A stretch of 64,000 nucleotides of DNA from Streptomyces cinnamoneus (GTDB lineage: Bacteria; Actinomycetota; Actinomycetes; Streptomycetales; Streptomycetaceae), in the NCBI RefSeq assembly GCF_002939475.1, contig NZ_PKFQ01000001.1, forward strand, positions 2,849,001-2,913,000, written 5' to 3'. The position numbers were made by a program, and so were the translations under genes. The notes under the pieces were generated by a model. It was given only the letters and a program-made list of their open reading frames with translations. It ran no database searches and had not been told where the DNA came from. Below are positions 1-11,306 of this stretch, one piece after another; the stretch's first letter is position 1; the number at the start of each line of letters is the position of its first letter.

Positions 1-2
1 GT

Positions 3-437
3 GTGCGGGTGGCCGACCGCTGGTGTGACCGTCTGGGCGCGCCGCTGGCGATCGTGCACAAGCGTCGTGACAAGGACGTGGCGAACCAGGTGACGGTGCA
101 CGAGGTCGTGGGTGACGTCAAGGGCCGCGTCTGTGTGCTCGTCGACGACATGATCGACACGGGTGGCACGATCTGCGCCGCCGCCGACGCGCTCTTCGCG
201 CACGGGGCCGCGGACGTCATCGTGACCGCCACGCACGGTGTGCTCTCCGGTCCGGCCGCGGACCGTCTGAAGAACTCCAAGGTGAGTGAGTTCGTCTTCA
301 CGAACACGCTGCCCACGCCGAACGAGCTGGAGCTCGACAAGATCACGGTGCTGTCGATCGCGCCGACGATCGCTCGTGCGGTGCGTGAGGTCTTCGAGGA
401 CGGTTCGGTGACGAGCCTCTTCGACGAGCTGGGCTGA
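3..437 (+). CDS. prs: Ribose-phosphate pyrophosphokinase (PRPP synthetase), C-terminal part
   Basis: This is the last 144 codons of a gene whose 5' end lies left of the window. PRPP synthetase transfers pyrophosphate from ATP to ribose 5-phosphate and feeds purine, pyrimidine, histidine, tryptophan and NAD synthesis in the cytoplasm. The phosphoribosyltransferase signature VLVDDMIDTGGT, which binds the ribose-phosphate, is visible at about residues 45-56 of the fragment. It is followed by the conserved THGVLSG loop and the C-terminal KITVLSIAP segment. The length left is what remains of the usual 320-325 residues after about 180 missing ones. Neighbouring rplY and pth on the same strand give the standard actinobacterial order (glmU)-prs-rplY-pth. 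Identification is firm; the true start cannot be seen. Confidence 0.95.
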   Translation: MRVADRWCDRLGAPLAIVHKRRDKDVANQVTVHEVVGDVKGRVCVLVDDMIDTGGTICAAADALFAHGAADVIVTATHGVLSGPAADRLKNSKVSEFVFTNTLPTPNELELDKITVLSIAPTIARAVREVFEDGSVTSLFDELG

Positions 438-488
438 CGGTTCGGCCCGGGGCGACTGCTGTAACGATCATGCGGTCGCGCTGATCGA

Positions 489-518
489 TTTCTGGGCGGC
501 CTCCCCGCCGGGTAGACT
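489..518 (+). promoter_or_regulatory. Candidate promoter of rplY
   Basis: The sequence shows TAGACT at 513-518, a good Streptomyces -10 hexamer, with a weak -35 (TTTCTG, 489-494) 18 bases upstream. Transcription would begin near 525, leaving a leader of about 118 bases before rplY. This is inferred from motif match only. Confidence 0.5.
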
Positions 519-559
519 CCTTGAGTTGCTCGGCGAGGGAGGCCGCACTGTTGTGCGGC
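496..559 (+). promoter_or_regulatory. Two mutually exclusive hairpins in the prs-rplY gap
   Basis: Arms 496-509 and 532-546 pair almost perfectly (GCGGCCTCCC core) around the candidate -10. A second perfect hairpin, GCCGCAC-tgtt-GTGCGGC, spans 542-559. The two share bases 542-546, so they cannot form together. A transcript reading through from prs could form the first, while one starting at about 525 lacks its left arm and could only form the second. The function (attenuator, terminator or autoregulatory site) is inferred. Confidence 0.45.
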
Positions 560-642
560 GGTCCGTTATCGACGCGCTCTTCGTAGCAGGCCTGTCGTGG
601 GCCGGGTAACCGTCCACCGCAACTGTTCACGAGGAGTGCACC

Positions 643-1206
643 ATGTCTGAGGTCAAGCTCGCCGCTGCCGTCCGTACGGACTTCGGCAAGGGCGCCGCCC
701 GCCGTATCCGCCGCGCCCACCAGGTTCCGGCCGTCGTCTACGGCCACGGTGGCGAGCCGGTTCACGTGTCCCTGCCGGGCCACGACCTGATGATGGCGCT
801 GAAGACCCCGAACGTCCTGCTCTCCCTGGACATCGAGGGCCGCAACGAGCTCGTCATCCCCAAGCAGGTCCAGCGTGACGCCCTCAAGGGCTTCCTGGAG
901 CACGTCGACCTGCTCGTCGTGAAGCGCGGCGAGAAGGTCACCGTCGAGATCCCGGTCCAGACCGAGGGCGACCTGGCCCCGGGTGGCAACCTGCTCGAGC
1001 ACACCCTGACCGCTCTGCCGGTCGAGGCCGAGGCCACCCACATCCCCGAGGCCGTCACCGTCTCCATCGCGGGCCTGGACGCCGGTGCCTCCGTGCTGGC
1101 CAAGGACGTCGTCCTGCCGGCCGGTGTCGAGCTGGCCGTCGAGGCCGAGACCGTCGTGCTGCACGTCGTGGCCGGCCAGGTCGAGGCTGAGGGCGCCGAG
1201 GCCTGA
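643..1206 (+). CDS. rplY: 50S ribosomal protein L25/general stress protein Ctc
   Basis: This 187-residue protein is the long actinobacterial (CTC/TL5) form of L25. An N-terminal L25 domain (about residues 5-95), which binds 5S rRNA, is followed by a C-terminal beta domain (about 100-180). The N-terminus [22 protein letters not shown] and the [18 protein letters not shown] segment are typical of the family. The ATG at 643 is preceded by GAGGAG at 631-636 with suitable spacing. It lies 205 bases after prs and about 130 bases before pth, with its own likely promoter and a structured leader. In Bacillus and relatives Ctc is stress-induced; whether that holds here is not shown by the sequence. Confidence 0.95.
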   Translation: MSEVKLAAAVRTDFGKGAARRIRRAHQVPAVVYGHGGEPVHVSLPGHDLMMALKTPNVLLSLDIEGRNELVIPKQVQRDALKGFLEHVDLLVVKRGEKVTVEIPVQTEGDLAPGGNLLEHTLTALPVEAEATHIPEAVTVSIAGLDAGASVLAKDVVLPAGVELAVEAETVVLHVVAGQVEAEGAEA

Positions 1207-1337
1207 GCCTTGGCCCGGTGAGGGTTTTCCGTGGGGGTTCTCGCTGTTCCCCCGGGGGTGTCCCTCGATTTTCTTTCCGACCGCCGTCCTGCTCCACTGG
1301 AGCCGGGCGGCGGTCGGCTTGTGAAGGAGACATGCGG

Positions 1338-1928
1338 ATGACGGACGAGTCCAGCCCCTGGCTGATCGTGGGCCTGGGCAACCCGGGCGGCGAGTACGCG
1401 GCCAATCGCCACAACGTGGGCTTCATGGTCGCGGACCTGCTGGCGGAGCGGATGCGGGCGAAGTTCAAGGCGCACAAGGCGCGGGCGCAGGTCGTGGAGG
1501 GCCGTCTGGGTGCTCCGGGGCCTTCCAGCCGGCGGGTGGTGGTGGCGAAGCCGATGTCGTTCATGAACCTGTCGGGTGGGCCGACGACGGCGTTGCGTGA
1601 CTTCTACAAGGTGCCGGTGGAACGGATCGTCGTCGTTCACGACGAGCTGGACATCGACTACGGGATGTTGCGGCTGAAGCTGGGTGGTGGGGACAACGGC
1701 CACAACGGTCTGAAGTCGATCACGAAGTCGCTGGGGCCGGACTACTGCCGGGTGCGGTTCGGTATCGGGCGGCCGCCGGGGCGGATGCAGGTGGCGGATT
1801 TCGTGCTGAAGGACTTCTCGTCCGTGGAGCGCAAGGAGCTGGACTATCAGGTCGACCGGGCGGCGGACGCCGTGGAGTCGCTGATCGTGGACGGTCTGGA
1901 GCGTGCGCAGGGCACGTACAACTCCTGA
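1338..1928 (+). CDS. pth: Peptidyl-tRNA hydrolase
   Basis: Pth cleaves the ester bond of peptidyl-tRNA released by stalled ribosomes and so recycles tRNA. The N-terminal block [20 protein letters not shown] carries the catalytic His, [12 protein letters not shown] carries the catalytic Asp, and [12 protein letters not shown] binds the substrate backbone. The length of 196 residues fits the family. Three in-frame starts exist (1218, 1332, 1338). The ATG at 1338 is preferred because AAGGAG (1324-1329) lies 8 bases upstream of it but only 2 bases upstream of the ATG at 1332, and the 1218 start would add a non-conserved tail. It ends just before a strong hairpin and faces ppc tail to tail. Confidence 0.95.
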   Translation: MTDESSPWLIVGLGNPGGEYAANRHNVGFMVADLLAERMRAKFKAHKARAQVVEGRLGAPGPSSRRVVVAKPMSFMNLSGGPTTALRDFYKVPVERIVVVHDELDIDYGMLRLKLGGGDNGHNGLKSITKSLGPDYCRVRFGIGRPPGRMQVADFVLKDFSSVERKELDYQVDRAADAVESLIVDGLERAQGTYNS

Positions 1929-1944
1929 CGCGTGGGACGGGTCG

Positions 1945-1981
1945 CGTGTGCCCCCTCGCCGGTGCGGCGAGGGGGCACACG
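1945..1981. terminator. Bidirectional terminator between pth and ppc
   Basis: A perfect stem of at least 15 pairs (1946-1960 with 1966-1980, core GTGTGCCCCCTCGCC) closes a 5-base loop. It lies between the stop codons of two convergent genes, 17 bases after pth and 7 bases from the ppc stop, so it can serve both strands. Confidence 0.85.
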
Positions 1982-1987
1982 TGTGTG

Positions 1988-4711
<2,724 letters not shown>

Positions 4712-4841
4712 AGGTGCGGCTCCTTGCGGTGGTTCCGAGCACGTCTGGAGGGGTGGCGGACCGCGCTGTCCGACGCCCCCAGCATAGGTCGCCGCACGAC
4801 GCGCGGTGGTCCGCGCCTCTTGCTCCGGGGCCGGGCCCTGC

Positions 4842-4874
4842 CATACTTACGACGCCGTAGGTTACGGAACCGTA
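4842..4874 (+). promoter_or_regulatory. Candidate TetR operator and promoter upstream of the desaturase
   Basis: Two adjacent palindromes are visible: TACG-acgc-CGTA (4848-4859) and TACGG-aa-CCGTA (4863-4874), 15 bases apart start to start. A possible -10 (CATACT, 4842-4847) abuts the first. Such a tandem site in front of a desaturase gene co-transcribed with a TetR gene is the expected place for autorepression. The assignment to that TetR is inference. Confidence 0.55.
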
Positions 4875-4911
4875 GGAACGTGACCAAGCCCCGACCCCCA
4901 TGAGGGAATCC

Positions 4912-5916
4912 ATGACTGCAAGCCCCGACGTGCTCGAAGACGCGCCGAAGGCCCAGGAGGGCTCACTGCCCTCCGCCACTCTGGGCGGTGAGCACCGCAG
5001 GTCCGTCGAGCAGATCACCCTGCTGATGTTCATCGTCGTCCCGTTCATCGCGCTGCTCGCCGCCGTCCCGCTGGCGTGGGGCTGGGGGGTGAGCTGGCTG
5101 GATCTGGCGCTGATGGTGGCGATGTACTACATCGGCTGCCACGGCATCACGATCGGGTTCCACCGCTATTTCACGCACGGCTCCTTCAAGGCGAAGCGGC
5201 CGTTGCGGATCGCGCTGGCGGTCATGGGGTCGCTGGCGGTCGAGGGGCCGCTGGTGCGCTGGGTGGCCGATCACCGCAGGCACCACAAGTTCTCGGACGC
5301 CGAGGGTGACCCGCACTCGCCCTGGCGGTACGGGGAGAGCGTGCCGGCGCTGATGAAGGGCCTGTGGTGGGCTCACGTGGGGTGGATGTTCGACGAGGAG
5401 CAGACGCCGCAGCAGAAGTACGCGCCGGATCTGATCAAGGATCCGGCCATTCGTGCGATCTCTCGCCAGTTCGTGTTGTGGACGACGCTCTCGCTGCTGA
5501 TCCCGCCGCTGGTGGGCGGGCTGGTGACGTGGTCGTGGCAGGGGGCGCTGTCGGCGTTCTTCTGGGGTTCGCTGGTCCGGGTGGCGCTGCTGCACCATGT
5601 GACGTGGTCGATCAACTCGATCTGCCACGCGGTCGGCAAGCGCCCGTTCAAGTCGCGTGACCGTTCGGGGAACGTGTGGTGGCTGGCCGTGCTGTCGTGC
5701 GGTGAGTCGTGGCACAACCTGCACCACGCCGACCCCACGTCGGCGCGGCACGGTGTGCTCCGGGGGCAGCTGGACTCCAGCGCCCGGATCATCCGCTGGT
5801 GCGAGAAGGCGGGCTGGGCGTACGACGTGCGCTGGCCGAACGAGAGCCGCATCGAGGGCCGTCTGCGGGCCCCGGAGGCGTCCCCCGAGAAGGAGGACGC
5901 CGCGCACGCGGCATGA
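4912..5916 (+). CDS. Acyl-CoA/fatty acid delta-9 desaturase, membrane di-iron type
   Basis: This integral membrane desaturase probably introduces a cis double bond into long-chain acyl groups to adjust membrane fluidity. All three histidine boxes that ligate the di-iron centre are present: HRYFTH (HX4H), HRRHH (HX2HH) and HNLHH (HNXHH), separated by hydrophobic membrane segments. The length, 334 residues from the ATG at 4912, fits the actinobacterial DesA3/stearoyl-CoA type. The ATG at 4912 is chosen over 4900 because GAGGGA at 4902-4907 sits at ribosome-binding distance from it. The stop codon overlaps the start of a TetR gene (ATGA), so the two are translationally coupled. Regulation probably occurs at the tandem palindromes just upstream. 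The substrate (CoA or ACP ester) is not shown by the sequence. Confidence 0.9.
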   Translation: MTASPDVLEDAPKAQEGSLPSATLGGEHRRSVEQITLLMFIVVPFIALLAAVPLAWGWGVSWLDLALMVAMYYIGCHGITIGFHRYFTHGSFKAKRPLRIALAVMGSLAVEGPLVRWVADHRRHHKFSDAEGDPHSPWRYGESVPALMKGLWWAHVGWMFDEEQTPQQKYAPDLIKDPAIRAISRQFVLWTTLSLLIPPLVGGLVTWSWQGALSAFFWGSLVRVALLHHVTWSINSICHAVGKRPFKSRDRSGNVWWLAVLSCGESWHNLHHADPTSARHGVLRGQLDSSARIIRWCEKAGWAYDVRWPNESRIEGRLRAPEASPEKEDAAHAA

Positions 5917-6611
5917 TTGACGCCGTGGCGATCGACAGCAGCAGCACCGGCAAGAAGGACCCGTCCGCACCCACCGGGGCCCGGCGCACCCGGCCCCGCC
6001 GGGTGCGGATGACGGGCGCGGAGCGCCGTGAGCAGCTGCTGGACATCGGTCGCGCGCTCTTCGCCGAGCGCGGGTTCGAGGGCACGTCGGTGGAGGAGAT
6101 CGCGGCGAAGGCCGGGGTGTCGAAGCCGGTGGTGTACGAGCACTTCGGCGGCAAGGAGGGGCTGTACGCGGTGGTCGTGGACCGTGAGATGCGGCAGCTG
6201 CTCGACATGGTGACCGGCGCCCTGACCGCGGGCCATCCGCGGGAGCTCCTCGAACAGGCGGCCTTCGCCCTGCTGGACTACATCGAGTCCTATACGGACG
6301 GCTTCCGCATCCTGGTGCGCGATTCGCCCGTCGCCCAGTCGACGGGCACGTTCGCGTCGCTGATCAGTGACATCGCGACGCAGGTCGAGGACATCCTGGG
6401 GCTGGAGTTCAAGGCGCGCGGCTTCGACCCGAAGCTGGCCCCGCTCTACGCCCAGGCGCTGGTCGGCATGGTGGCCCTGACGGGCCAGTGGTGGCTGGAC
6501 GTGCGCAAGCCGAAGAAGGCGGAGGTCGCGGCGCACCTGGTGAACCTGGCCTGGCACGGTCTGGACGGCCTGGAGCCCAAGCCGCGGCTGGTGGGGCACC
6601 GCAAGAGCTGA
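5913..6611 (+). CDS. TetR-family regulator coupled to the desaturase
   Basis: This 232-residue protein has a basic, Pro/Arg-rich N-terminal tail of about 35 residues followed by a TetR helix-turn-helix (REQLLDIGRALFAERGFEGTSVEEIAAKAGVSKPVVYEHFGGKEGLYAVVV, about residues 37-87). The rest is an all-helical ligand domain. The start at 5913 overlaps the desaturase stop by four bases. Its operon position and the palindromes at 4848-4874 suggest a repressor of the desaturase responding to an acyl ligand, comparable in logic to DesT or FabR of other bacteria. That ligand is inferred, not seen. A GTG 12 bases downstream is an alternative start. Confidence 0.85.
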   Translation: MIDAVAIDSSSTGKKDPSAPTGARRTRPRRVRMTGAERREQLLDIGRALFAERGFEGTSVEEIAAKAGVSKPVVYEHFGGKEGLYAVVVDREMRQLLDMVTGALTAGHPRELLEQAAFALLDYIESYTDGFRILVRDSPVAQSTGTFASLISDIATQVEDILGLEFKARGFDPKLAPLYAQALVGMVALTGQWWLDVRKPKKAEVAAHLVNLAWHGLDGLEPKPRLVGHRKS

Positions 6612-6680
6612 CGCGGCGGGAACGGCTCTCCGCCGCGACGGCGCGCCCCCGGCGGGCGGTCGCGGCGGTGCGGGCGCCTC

Positions 6681-7514
6681 TCAGTCCCGCTTGCGGGCCA
6701 CCACGAAGACCCGCCGGAACGGGAAGACCGTGCCGCCCGGCCCCGCCGGGTACGCCTCGCGCAGGAGCGCCCCGTACTCGGCGAGGAACGCCTGTGTGGC
6801 CGCCAGGTCGCCCGCGAGGGCGGTCAGCACGGGGCGCAGGCCCGTGCCCTTGACCCAGTCGAGGACGGGGTCCTCGCCGGGCAGCAGATGGGCGTAGGTG
6901 GTCTCCCACGTGTCGACCTCGCATCCGAGGTCCGTGAGCCGTGCCAGGTACTGGGCGGGGTCGAGGACCTCGACGCGCCGCCGCCCGGCCTCGCCGAGGC
7001 GGTCGCGCCAGCGCACCGAGGCGCACAGCTGCCGCAGCAGCGCGTGGCTGGGGGCGTCGCCGTTCCCCGGGACCTGGAAGGCGAAGGTGCCTCCCGCGGC
7101 CAGGCCGGCCAGCCAGACGGGGAAGCGCCCGGCGTGGCCCGGCACCCACTGGAAGGCGGCGTTGGAGACGATGAGGTCGAGGGGCTCGGCGGGGTCCGGG
7201 GACCAGTCCGTGAGGTCGGCGCGGGCGAAGGCGATGCTGCCGCCGCCGAGGGTGCGGCCGGCGTAGGCGTCGGCTTCCCGGAGCATGGCGGCGGAGTTGT
7301 CGTAGCCGGTGACGCGGGCGTCGCGCCAGCGCTCGGCGAGGAGGGCGGTGACGTTGCCCGCGCCGCAGCCGAGGTCGGCGATGCGGGCGGGGCGCCGGCC
7401 CTGGCCGGGCAGGGCGGGTACCCGGGCGAGCAGGTCCGTGAAGGGGCGGCTGCGGTCCTCGGCGTGGCGGAGGTACTGCCGGGGGTCCCAGAGGGGGGTG
7501 GGGGCGCAGGGCAT
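6681..7514 (-). CDS. tam: Trans-aconitate 2-methyltransferase
   Basis: This 277-residue class I SAM-dependent methyltransferase has motif I IADLGCGAGNVTALLAE near residue 36 and the Tam-like opening WDPRQYLRHAEDRSRPF. Tam methylates trans-aconitate, a spontaneous by-product of cis-aconitate that inhibits aconitase, and so protects the TCA cycle. The ATG at 7514 has an AAAGG ribosome-binding site and begins just before the conserved WDPRQY block; longer upstream starts would run through the operator. It is divergent from a MarR gene with a perfect palindrome between them, the arrangement described for tam and tamR in S. coelicolor. That context makes the assignment stronger than the sequence alone would. 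Confidence 0.88.
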   Translation of the reverse strand: MPCAPTPLWDPRQYLRHAEDRSRPFTDLLARVPALPGQGRRPARIADLGCGAGNVTALLAERWRDARVTGYDNSAAMLREADAYAGRTLGGGSIAFARADLTDWSPDPAEPLDLIVSNAAFQWVPGHAGRFPVWLAGLAAGGTFAFQVPGNGDAPSHALLRQLCASVRWRDRLGEAGRRRVEVLDPAQYLARLTDLGCEVDTWETTYAHLLPGEDPVLDWVKGTGLRPVLTALAGDLAATQAFLAEYGALLREAYPAGPGGTVFPFRRVFVVARKRD

Positions 7515-7567
7515 CGTTCGGCCTTTCTGCGGAACGTGGCGGCCCTTCCAGGATCCCCACACCCATA

Positions 7568-7581
7568 TCTTGACGTCAAGA
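7568..7581. promoter_or_regulatory. MarR-type (TamR) operator in the tam-tamR gap
   Basis: The perfect 14-base palindrome TCTTGACGTCAAGA lies 54 bases upstream of tam and 35 bases upstream of tamR. This sequence class is typical of TamR/MarR sites in Streptomyces. A weaker symmetric patch follows around 7585-7598. Confidence 0.8.
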
Positions 7582-7603
7582 GACTTCATGTCGACAGACC
7601 AAC

Positions 7604-7618
7604 TACACTGATCCCATG
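7604..7618 (+). promoter_or_regulatory. tamR -10 box and likely leaderless start
   Basis: TACACT (7604-7609) is a good -10 hexamer and the tamR ATG begins at 7616, only six bases later. Transcription would then start at or next to the A of the ATG, and there is no ribosome-binding site upstream. A leaderless mRNA is inferred. Confidence 0.55.
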
Positions 7619-8113
7619 GAGGACGAGGTCGATCGGCTGGTCGCGGCGTGGCGCCGAGAGCGCCCCGATCTCGACGTGGAACCACTCGAAGTGCTCAGCC
7701 GGGTCTCCCGGCTCGCCCGCCACCTCGACCGTGCCCGGCGGATCGCCTTCGCCGAGCACGAGCTCGAGCCCTGGGAGTTCGACGTCCTGACGGCGCTGCG
7801 CCGTGCCGGGGCGCCCTATCAGCTCTCGCCGGGGCAGTTGCTGACCCAGACCCTGGTGACCTCGGGCACGATGACCAACCGCATCGACCGGCTGGCCAAG
7901 AAGGGCCTCGTGCAGCGCGAGCCCGACCCCAGCGACCGGCGCGGCGTGCTCGTCCGCCTCACCGACGAGGGCCGGGACCGGGCCGACCAGGCGCTCGCCG
8001 GGCTGCTCGCCCAGGAGCACGCGATCCTCGCCGAGCTGTCCACGGCTCAGCGCGCCGACCTCGCCGCTCTGCTACGCCAGTTGACCGCCCCGTTCGACAA
8101 CGTCCCCGGCTAG
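7616..8113 (+). CDS. tamR: MarR-family regulator TamR
   Basis: This 165-residue protein has the MarR winged helix: ALRRAG..QLSPGQLLTQTLVTSGTMTNRIDRLAKKGLVQREPDPSDRRGVLVRLTDEGR at about residues 60-121. Recognition helix and wing residues (SGTMTNRIDRL, DPSDRRGVLV) are intact. In S. coelicolor the divergent TamR binds the intergenic palindrome and is released by citrate, isocitrate and trans- or cis-aconitate when aconitase fails under oxidative stress; that is literature knowledge carried over by synteny. The gene probably produces a leaderless transcript. Its last 42 bases overlap the 3' end of the convergent regulator gene. Confidence 0.88.
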   Translation: MEDEVDRLVAAWRRERPDLDVEPLEVLSRVSRLARHLDRARRIAFAEHELEPWEFDVLTALRRAGAPYQLSPGQLLTQTLVTSGTMTNRIDRLAKKGLVQREPDPSDRRGVLVRLTDEGRDRADQALAGLLAQEHAILAELSTAQRADLAALLRQLTAPFDNVPG

Positions 8114-8869
8114 GTCCACCGGCCCCACCCCGGCCCGCCGGGCCAGCGCCACGGCGGCCAGCGTGGAGTGCACGCCGAGCTTGCCCAGCACGTTCTGCAT
8201 GTGGGTGCGGACCGTGTGCGGGGAGAGGTAGAGCCGCTCGGCGACGGCCTTGCGGCCCAGCCCGGCCACCATGCAGCGCAGCACCTCGCGCTCACGCGGC
8301 GTCAGGGACTCGACCAGGCGCTCGCTCTCGGTGCGGTGCTTGCGCGCGGCCGTCAGCTCCCGCAGCACCCCCGTCAGCAGGGCGGGCGGCAGGTGCGTCT
8401 CGTCGCGCAGGACGCCCCGTATCACCGCGAGCAGGCGGGAGAGGGAGCAGTCCTTGGCGACCCAGCCGCCCGCGCCCGCCTGGAGCGCGGCGGCGGCCCG
8501 CCGCGGGTCGTCCCGCTCGGCCAGCACCACCGTCCGCACGCCCGGATGGCCCGCGCGGACCCTGGCGACCAGCGAGATGCCGTCCACCGTCCCCTCGGCC
8601 GGCCCCGGGCCGTCCTGAGCCGGCCGGTACTGCGCCGGCACCTGTGTCGCGTCCGCGCCGACCGTGCCGAGGTCGGCGTCGATCAGCAGGACGTCGAAAC
8701 GCCGCCCCTCACCCGCCGCGCGCTCCAGCGCGCGCAGCGCCGCCGGCCCGCTGCCGGCCGCCGAGACGTCCACGTCCTGCTCGGCCGCGAGGGCGGCGGC
8801 GAGCGACTCGGCGAAGATGCGGTGGTCGTCGACCACCAATACCCGAATACGTGCCACAACCACCCCCAT
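8072..8869 (-). CDS. Orphan LuxR/NarL-type response regulator with an atypical receiver
   Basis: The protein is about 265 residues long: an N-terminal receiver-like domain (IRVLVVDDHRIFAESLAAAL...) and a C-terminal LuxR helix-turn-helix (SLTPREREVLRCMVAGLGRKAVAERLYLSPHTVRTHMQNVLGKLGVHS). The acidic pair, the putative phospho-acceptor Asp (LLIDADLG) and the conserved Lys (WVAKD) are present. However, the switch Thr/Ser is Ala (VVLAERDD), and about 25 extra Gly/Pro/Ala-rich residues follow the phospho-acceptor. No sensor kinase gene is adjacent. The start at 8869 is chosen because it opens directly on the receiver; the GTG at 8863 is an alternative. The 3' end overlaps tamR. The target genes are unknown; the nearby gal operon is only a positional guess. 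Confidence 0.8.
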   Translation of the reverse strand: MGVVVARIRVLVVDDHRIFAESLAAALAAEQDVDVSAAGSGPAALRALERAAGEGRRFDVLLIDADLGTVGADATQVPAQYRPAQDGPGPAEGTVDGISLVARVRAGHPGVRTVVLAERDDPRRAAAALQAGAGGWVAKDCSLSRLLAVIRGVLRDETHLPPALLTGVLRELTAARKHRTESERLVESLTPREREVLRCMVAGLGRKAVAERLYLSPHTVRTHMQNVLGKLGVHSTLAAVALARRAGVGPVDLAGDVVERGGQLA

Positions 8870-9159
8870 ATCCCGGGAGGCAACGGCAGTGCGGGTACGG
8901 CGCCCGGACTCCGGGGCCGCCATGCGCGCACGGCCGCCGCCGTGCCCTGACAACCACCCCGCCCCGGGCGTCGTACCTGCCTGTCTCGCCCCCTGATCAG
9001 CGTCGGCCCCCACCGACGCTGTGCATCAGACTACGGGCGGGGTCGGACGTCGGAGGCGGATTGGCAAAACTGCTTGACCCGGGTGTTTATCGTGAGCTTT
9101 CTGTTCAGTATTGAGGCGGTGAACGATCCGGAACGACCGTCGCGCGGACCGGACAGCCA

Positions 9160-10338
9160 CTAGACGACCCGGTGCGCTCCCGGGCCGGCCGTCACGGGGA
9201 AGACGTGCGGCAGCCGGTGGCCGGCGGCCGCGAACGCGGCCCTGACCGCCTCCCCGACCTCCGTCACGGCGGCCTCCTCCACCAGCGCCACGGCCGAGCC
9301 CCCGAAGCCGCCCCCGGTCATCCGGGCGCCGAGCGCGCCCGCGCCCACCGCCGTCGCCACCGCCAGGTCCAGCTCGGGGCAGGAGACGGCGAAGTCGTCC
9401 CGCAGCGAGGCGTGGCCGGCCGTCAGCAGGGGGCCGACGGCGCGCGGGTCGCCGGCGTCCAGGAGCGCGGCCGTCTCCTCCACCCGGCGGTTCTCCGTGA
9501 CCACGTGCCGCACCAGCGGCCCCGGGCGGACCCCGTGCCTCTCCGCCCCGCCCGCCGCCTCCACCTCCGCCAGCGCCTCGGCCAGCCGCTCGTACGCCAC
9601 GTCCCGCAGGGCGCGCACCCCCAGCGCCCGCGCCGCCGCCTCGCAGCCCGCGCGGCGGCGCGCGTACGCGCCCTCGCCCAGTTCGTGGGCGACGCGGGTG
9701 TCCATCACCAGCAGCCGCAGGCCCGCGGCGGCGAGGCCGAGGGGCACCGGGCGGGCGGCGAGGGAACGGGTGTCCAGGTGGAGGGCGTGGCCCTCGACGC
9801 AGCACGCGGCCGCCGTCTGGTCCATGATCCCGCAGGGCACGCCCACGAAGGCGTTCTCGGCCCGCTGGGCCAGCCGCGCCAGCTCCGGGCGGCCGAGGCC
9901 GAGCCCGTGGAGCCCGTCCAGGGCCAGCGCGGTGGCCACCTGGAGGGCGGCGGAGGACGACAGGCCGGCTCCGAGGGGCACCTCGCTCTCCACGTGCAGG
10001 TCCGCGCCGCCCACCGGGTACCCCGCCTCGCGCAGCGCCCAGGCCACGCCGGCCGGGTGGGCGGCCCAGCCGCGCACGGCTCCCGGCGCCGCGGGCTCCC
10101 CCGGGCCCAGCTCGACGACGACGCCGGCGGCGGCCGCCGAGTGCAGGCGCAGCCGCCCGTCGGGACGGGCGCGGGCGGCCACCCACGTCAGGCGGGGCAG
10201 GGCGAGCGGCATGACCAGGCCCTCGTTGACGTCGGTGTACTCGCCGATGAGGTTGACCCGGCCGGGGGCCGCCCACACGCCCTCGCACGGCGTCCCGTAG
10301 ACCTCCCCGAAGGCCCGTGCGGCCTGTGCGGCGGTCAC
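9160..10338 (-). CDS. galK: Galactokinase
   Basis: This 392-residue GHMP kinase phosphorylates galactose to galactose 1-phosphate, the entry step of the Leloir pathway. The GalK signature [15 protein letters not shown] lies near the N-terminus, the ATP-binding [10 protein letters not shown] in the middle, and the third GHMP motif [14 protein letters not shown] near the C-terminus. The GTG start at 10338 overlaps the galE stop by four bases (GTGA), so it is translationally coupled as the last gene of the minus-strand galT-galE-galK operon. It is unambiguous. Confidence 0.96.
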   Translation of the reverse strand: MTAAQAARAFGEVYGTPCEGVWAAPGRVNLIGEYTDVNEGLVMPLALPRLTWVAARARPDGRLRLHSAAAAGVVVELGPGEPAAPGAVRGWAAHPAGVAWALREAGYPVGGADLHVESEVPLGAGLSSSAALQVATALALDGLHGLGLGRPELARLAQRAENAFVGVPCGIMDQTAAACCVEGHALHLDTRSLAARPVPLGLAAAGLRLLVMDTRVAHELGEGAYARRRAGCEAAARALGVRALRDVAYERLAEALAEVEAAGGAERHGVRPGPLVRHVVTENRRVEETAALLDAGDPRAVGPLLTAGHASLRDDFAVSCPELDLAVATAVGAGALGARMTGGGFGGSAVALVEEAAVTEVGEAVRAAFAAAGHRLPHVFPVTAGPGAHRVV

Positions 10339-11306
10339 CGGACCGGCCCGTTCCTCCTGGCGAACCCCCAGGCGTCCTCGACGATCGACGCGAGGGAGGT
10401 GCGGCGCGGCCGCCAGCCCAGCCGCTCGCGGGCCCGCTCGGCGGAGGCGACGAGCACGGCCGGGTCGCCGGCCCGGCGCGGGGCGACGGCCTCGGGGACG
10501 GGGTGGCCGGTGACCTTGCGGACGGTCTCGATCACCTCCCGCACGGAGAAGCCGCTGCCGTTGCCGAGGTTGCAGACCAGGTGCTCGCCGGGGCGTGCGG
10601 CGTCCAGGGCCAGCAGGTGGGCCTCGGCGAGGTCGGCGACGTGGAGGTAGTCGCGCACGCACGTGCCGTCGGGGGTGGGGTAGTCGTCGCCGTAGACGGA
10701 GATCGTCTCGCGTTCGCCGAGGGCCACCTGGAGGACGAGCGGGATCAGGTGGGACTCGGGGGCGTGGCGCTCGCCGTACCTGCCGTGCGCTCCGGCGACG
10801 TTGAAGTACCGCAGGGAGACCGCGGCCAGGCCGTGGGCCGCGCACTCGCCGGCGATCATGTGGTCGACGGCGAGCTTGGTGGCGCCGTAGGGGTTGGTGG
10901 GCGCGGTGGGGGCGTCCTCGCGGATGGGCACGGTGGCGGGCTCGCCGTAGGTGGCGGCGGTGGAGGAGAAGACGAGCGTGCGCACGTCGGCGTCGCGCAT
11001 CGCCGCCAGCAGGTCGAGCGTGCCGCCGACGTTGTTGCTCCAGTAGGCCTCGGGCCGGGTGACCGACTCGCCCACCTGGGAGAAGGCGGCGAAGTGCAGG
11101 ACGGCGTCGTAGGAGCCGTCCAGGTGGTGGGCGGCGTCCTGGACGCGGCCCTGGACGAAGCGCGCTCCGTCGGGGACGGCGTCGCGGTGGCCGGTGGAGA
11201 GGTCGTCGAGGACGGTGACGGTGTGGCCGGCGGCCAGCAGGTGCGCCGCGACGACGCTGCCGACGTACCCCGCGCCGCCGGTGACCAGACAGTTCTTGCC
11301 GTTCAT
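10335..11306 (-). CDS. galE: UDP-glucose 4-epimerase
   Basis: This 323-residue extended short-chain dehydrogenase interconverts UDP-galactose and UDP-glucose with bound NAD. The N-terminal [12 protein letters not shown] is the nucleotide-binding GxxGxxG loop, and NPYGATK supplies the catalytic Tyr and Lys, with FSSTAATYG supplying the Ser/Thr. The ATG at 11306 overlaps the galT stop (ATGA), and its own stop overlaps the galK start, so the three genes form a tightly coupled operon. The product also supplies UDP-galactose for glycans when galactose is absent. Confidence 0.96.
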   Translation of the reverse strand: MNGKNCLVTGGAGYVGSVVAAHLLAAGHTVTVLDDLSTGHRDAVPDGARFVQGRVQDAAHHLDGSYDAVLHFAAFSQVGESVTRPEAYWSNNVGGTLDLLAAMRDADVRTLVFSSTAATYGEPATVPIREDAPTAPTNPYGATKLAVDHMIAGECAAHGLAAVSLRYFNVAGAHGRYGERHAPESHLIPLVLQVALGERETISVYGDDYPTPDGTCVRDYLHVADLAEAHLLALDAARPGEHLVCNLGNGSGFSVREVIETVRKVTGHPVPEAVAPRRAGDPAVLVASAERARERLGWRPRRTSLASIVEDAWGFARRNGPVR

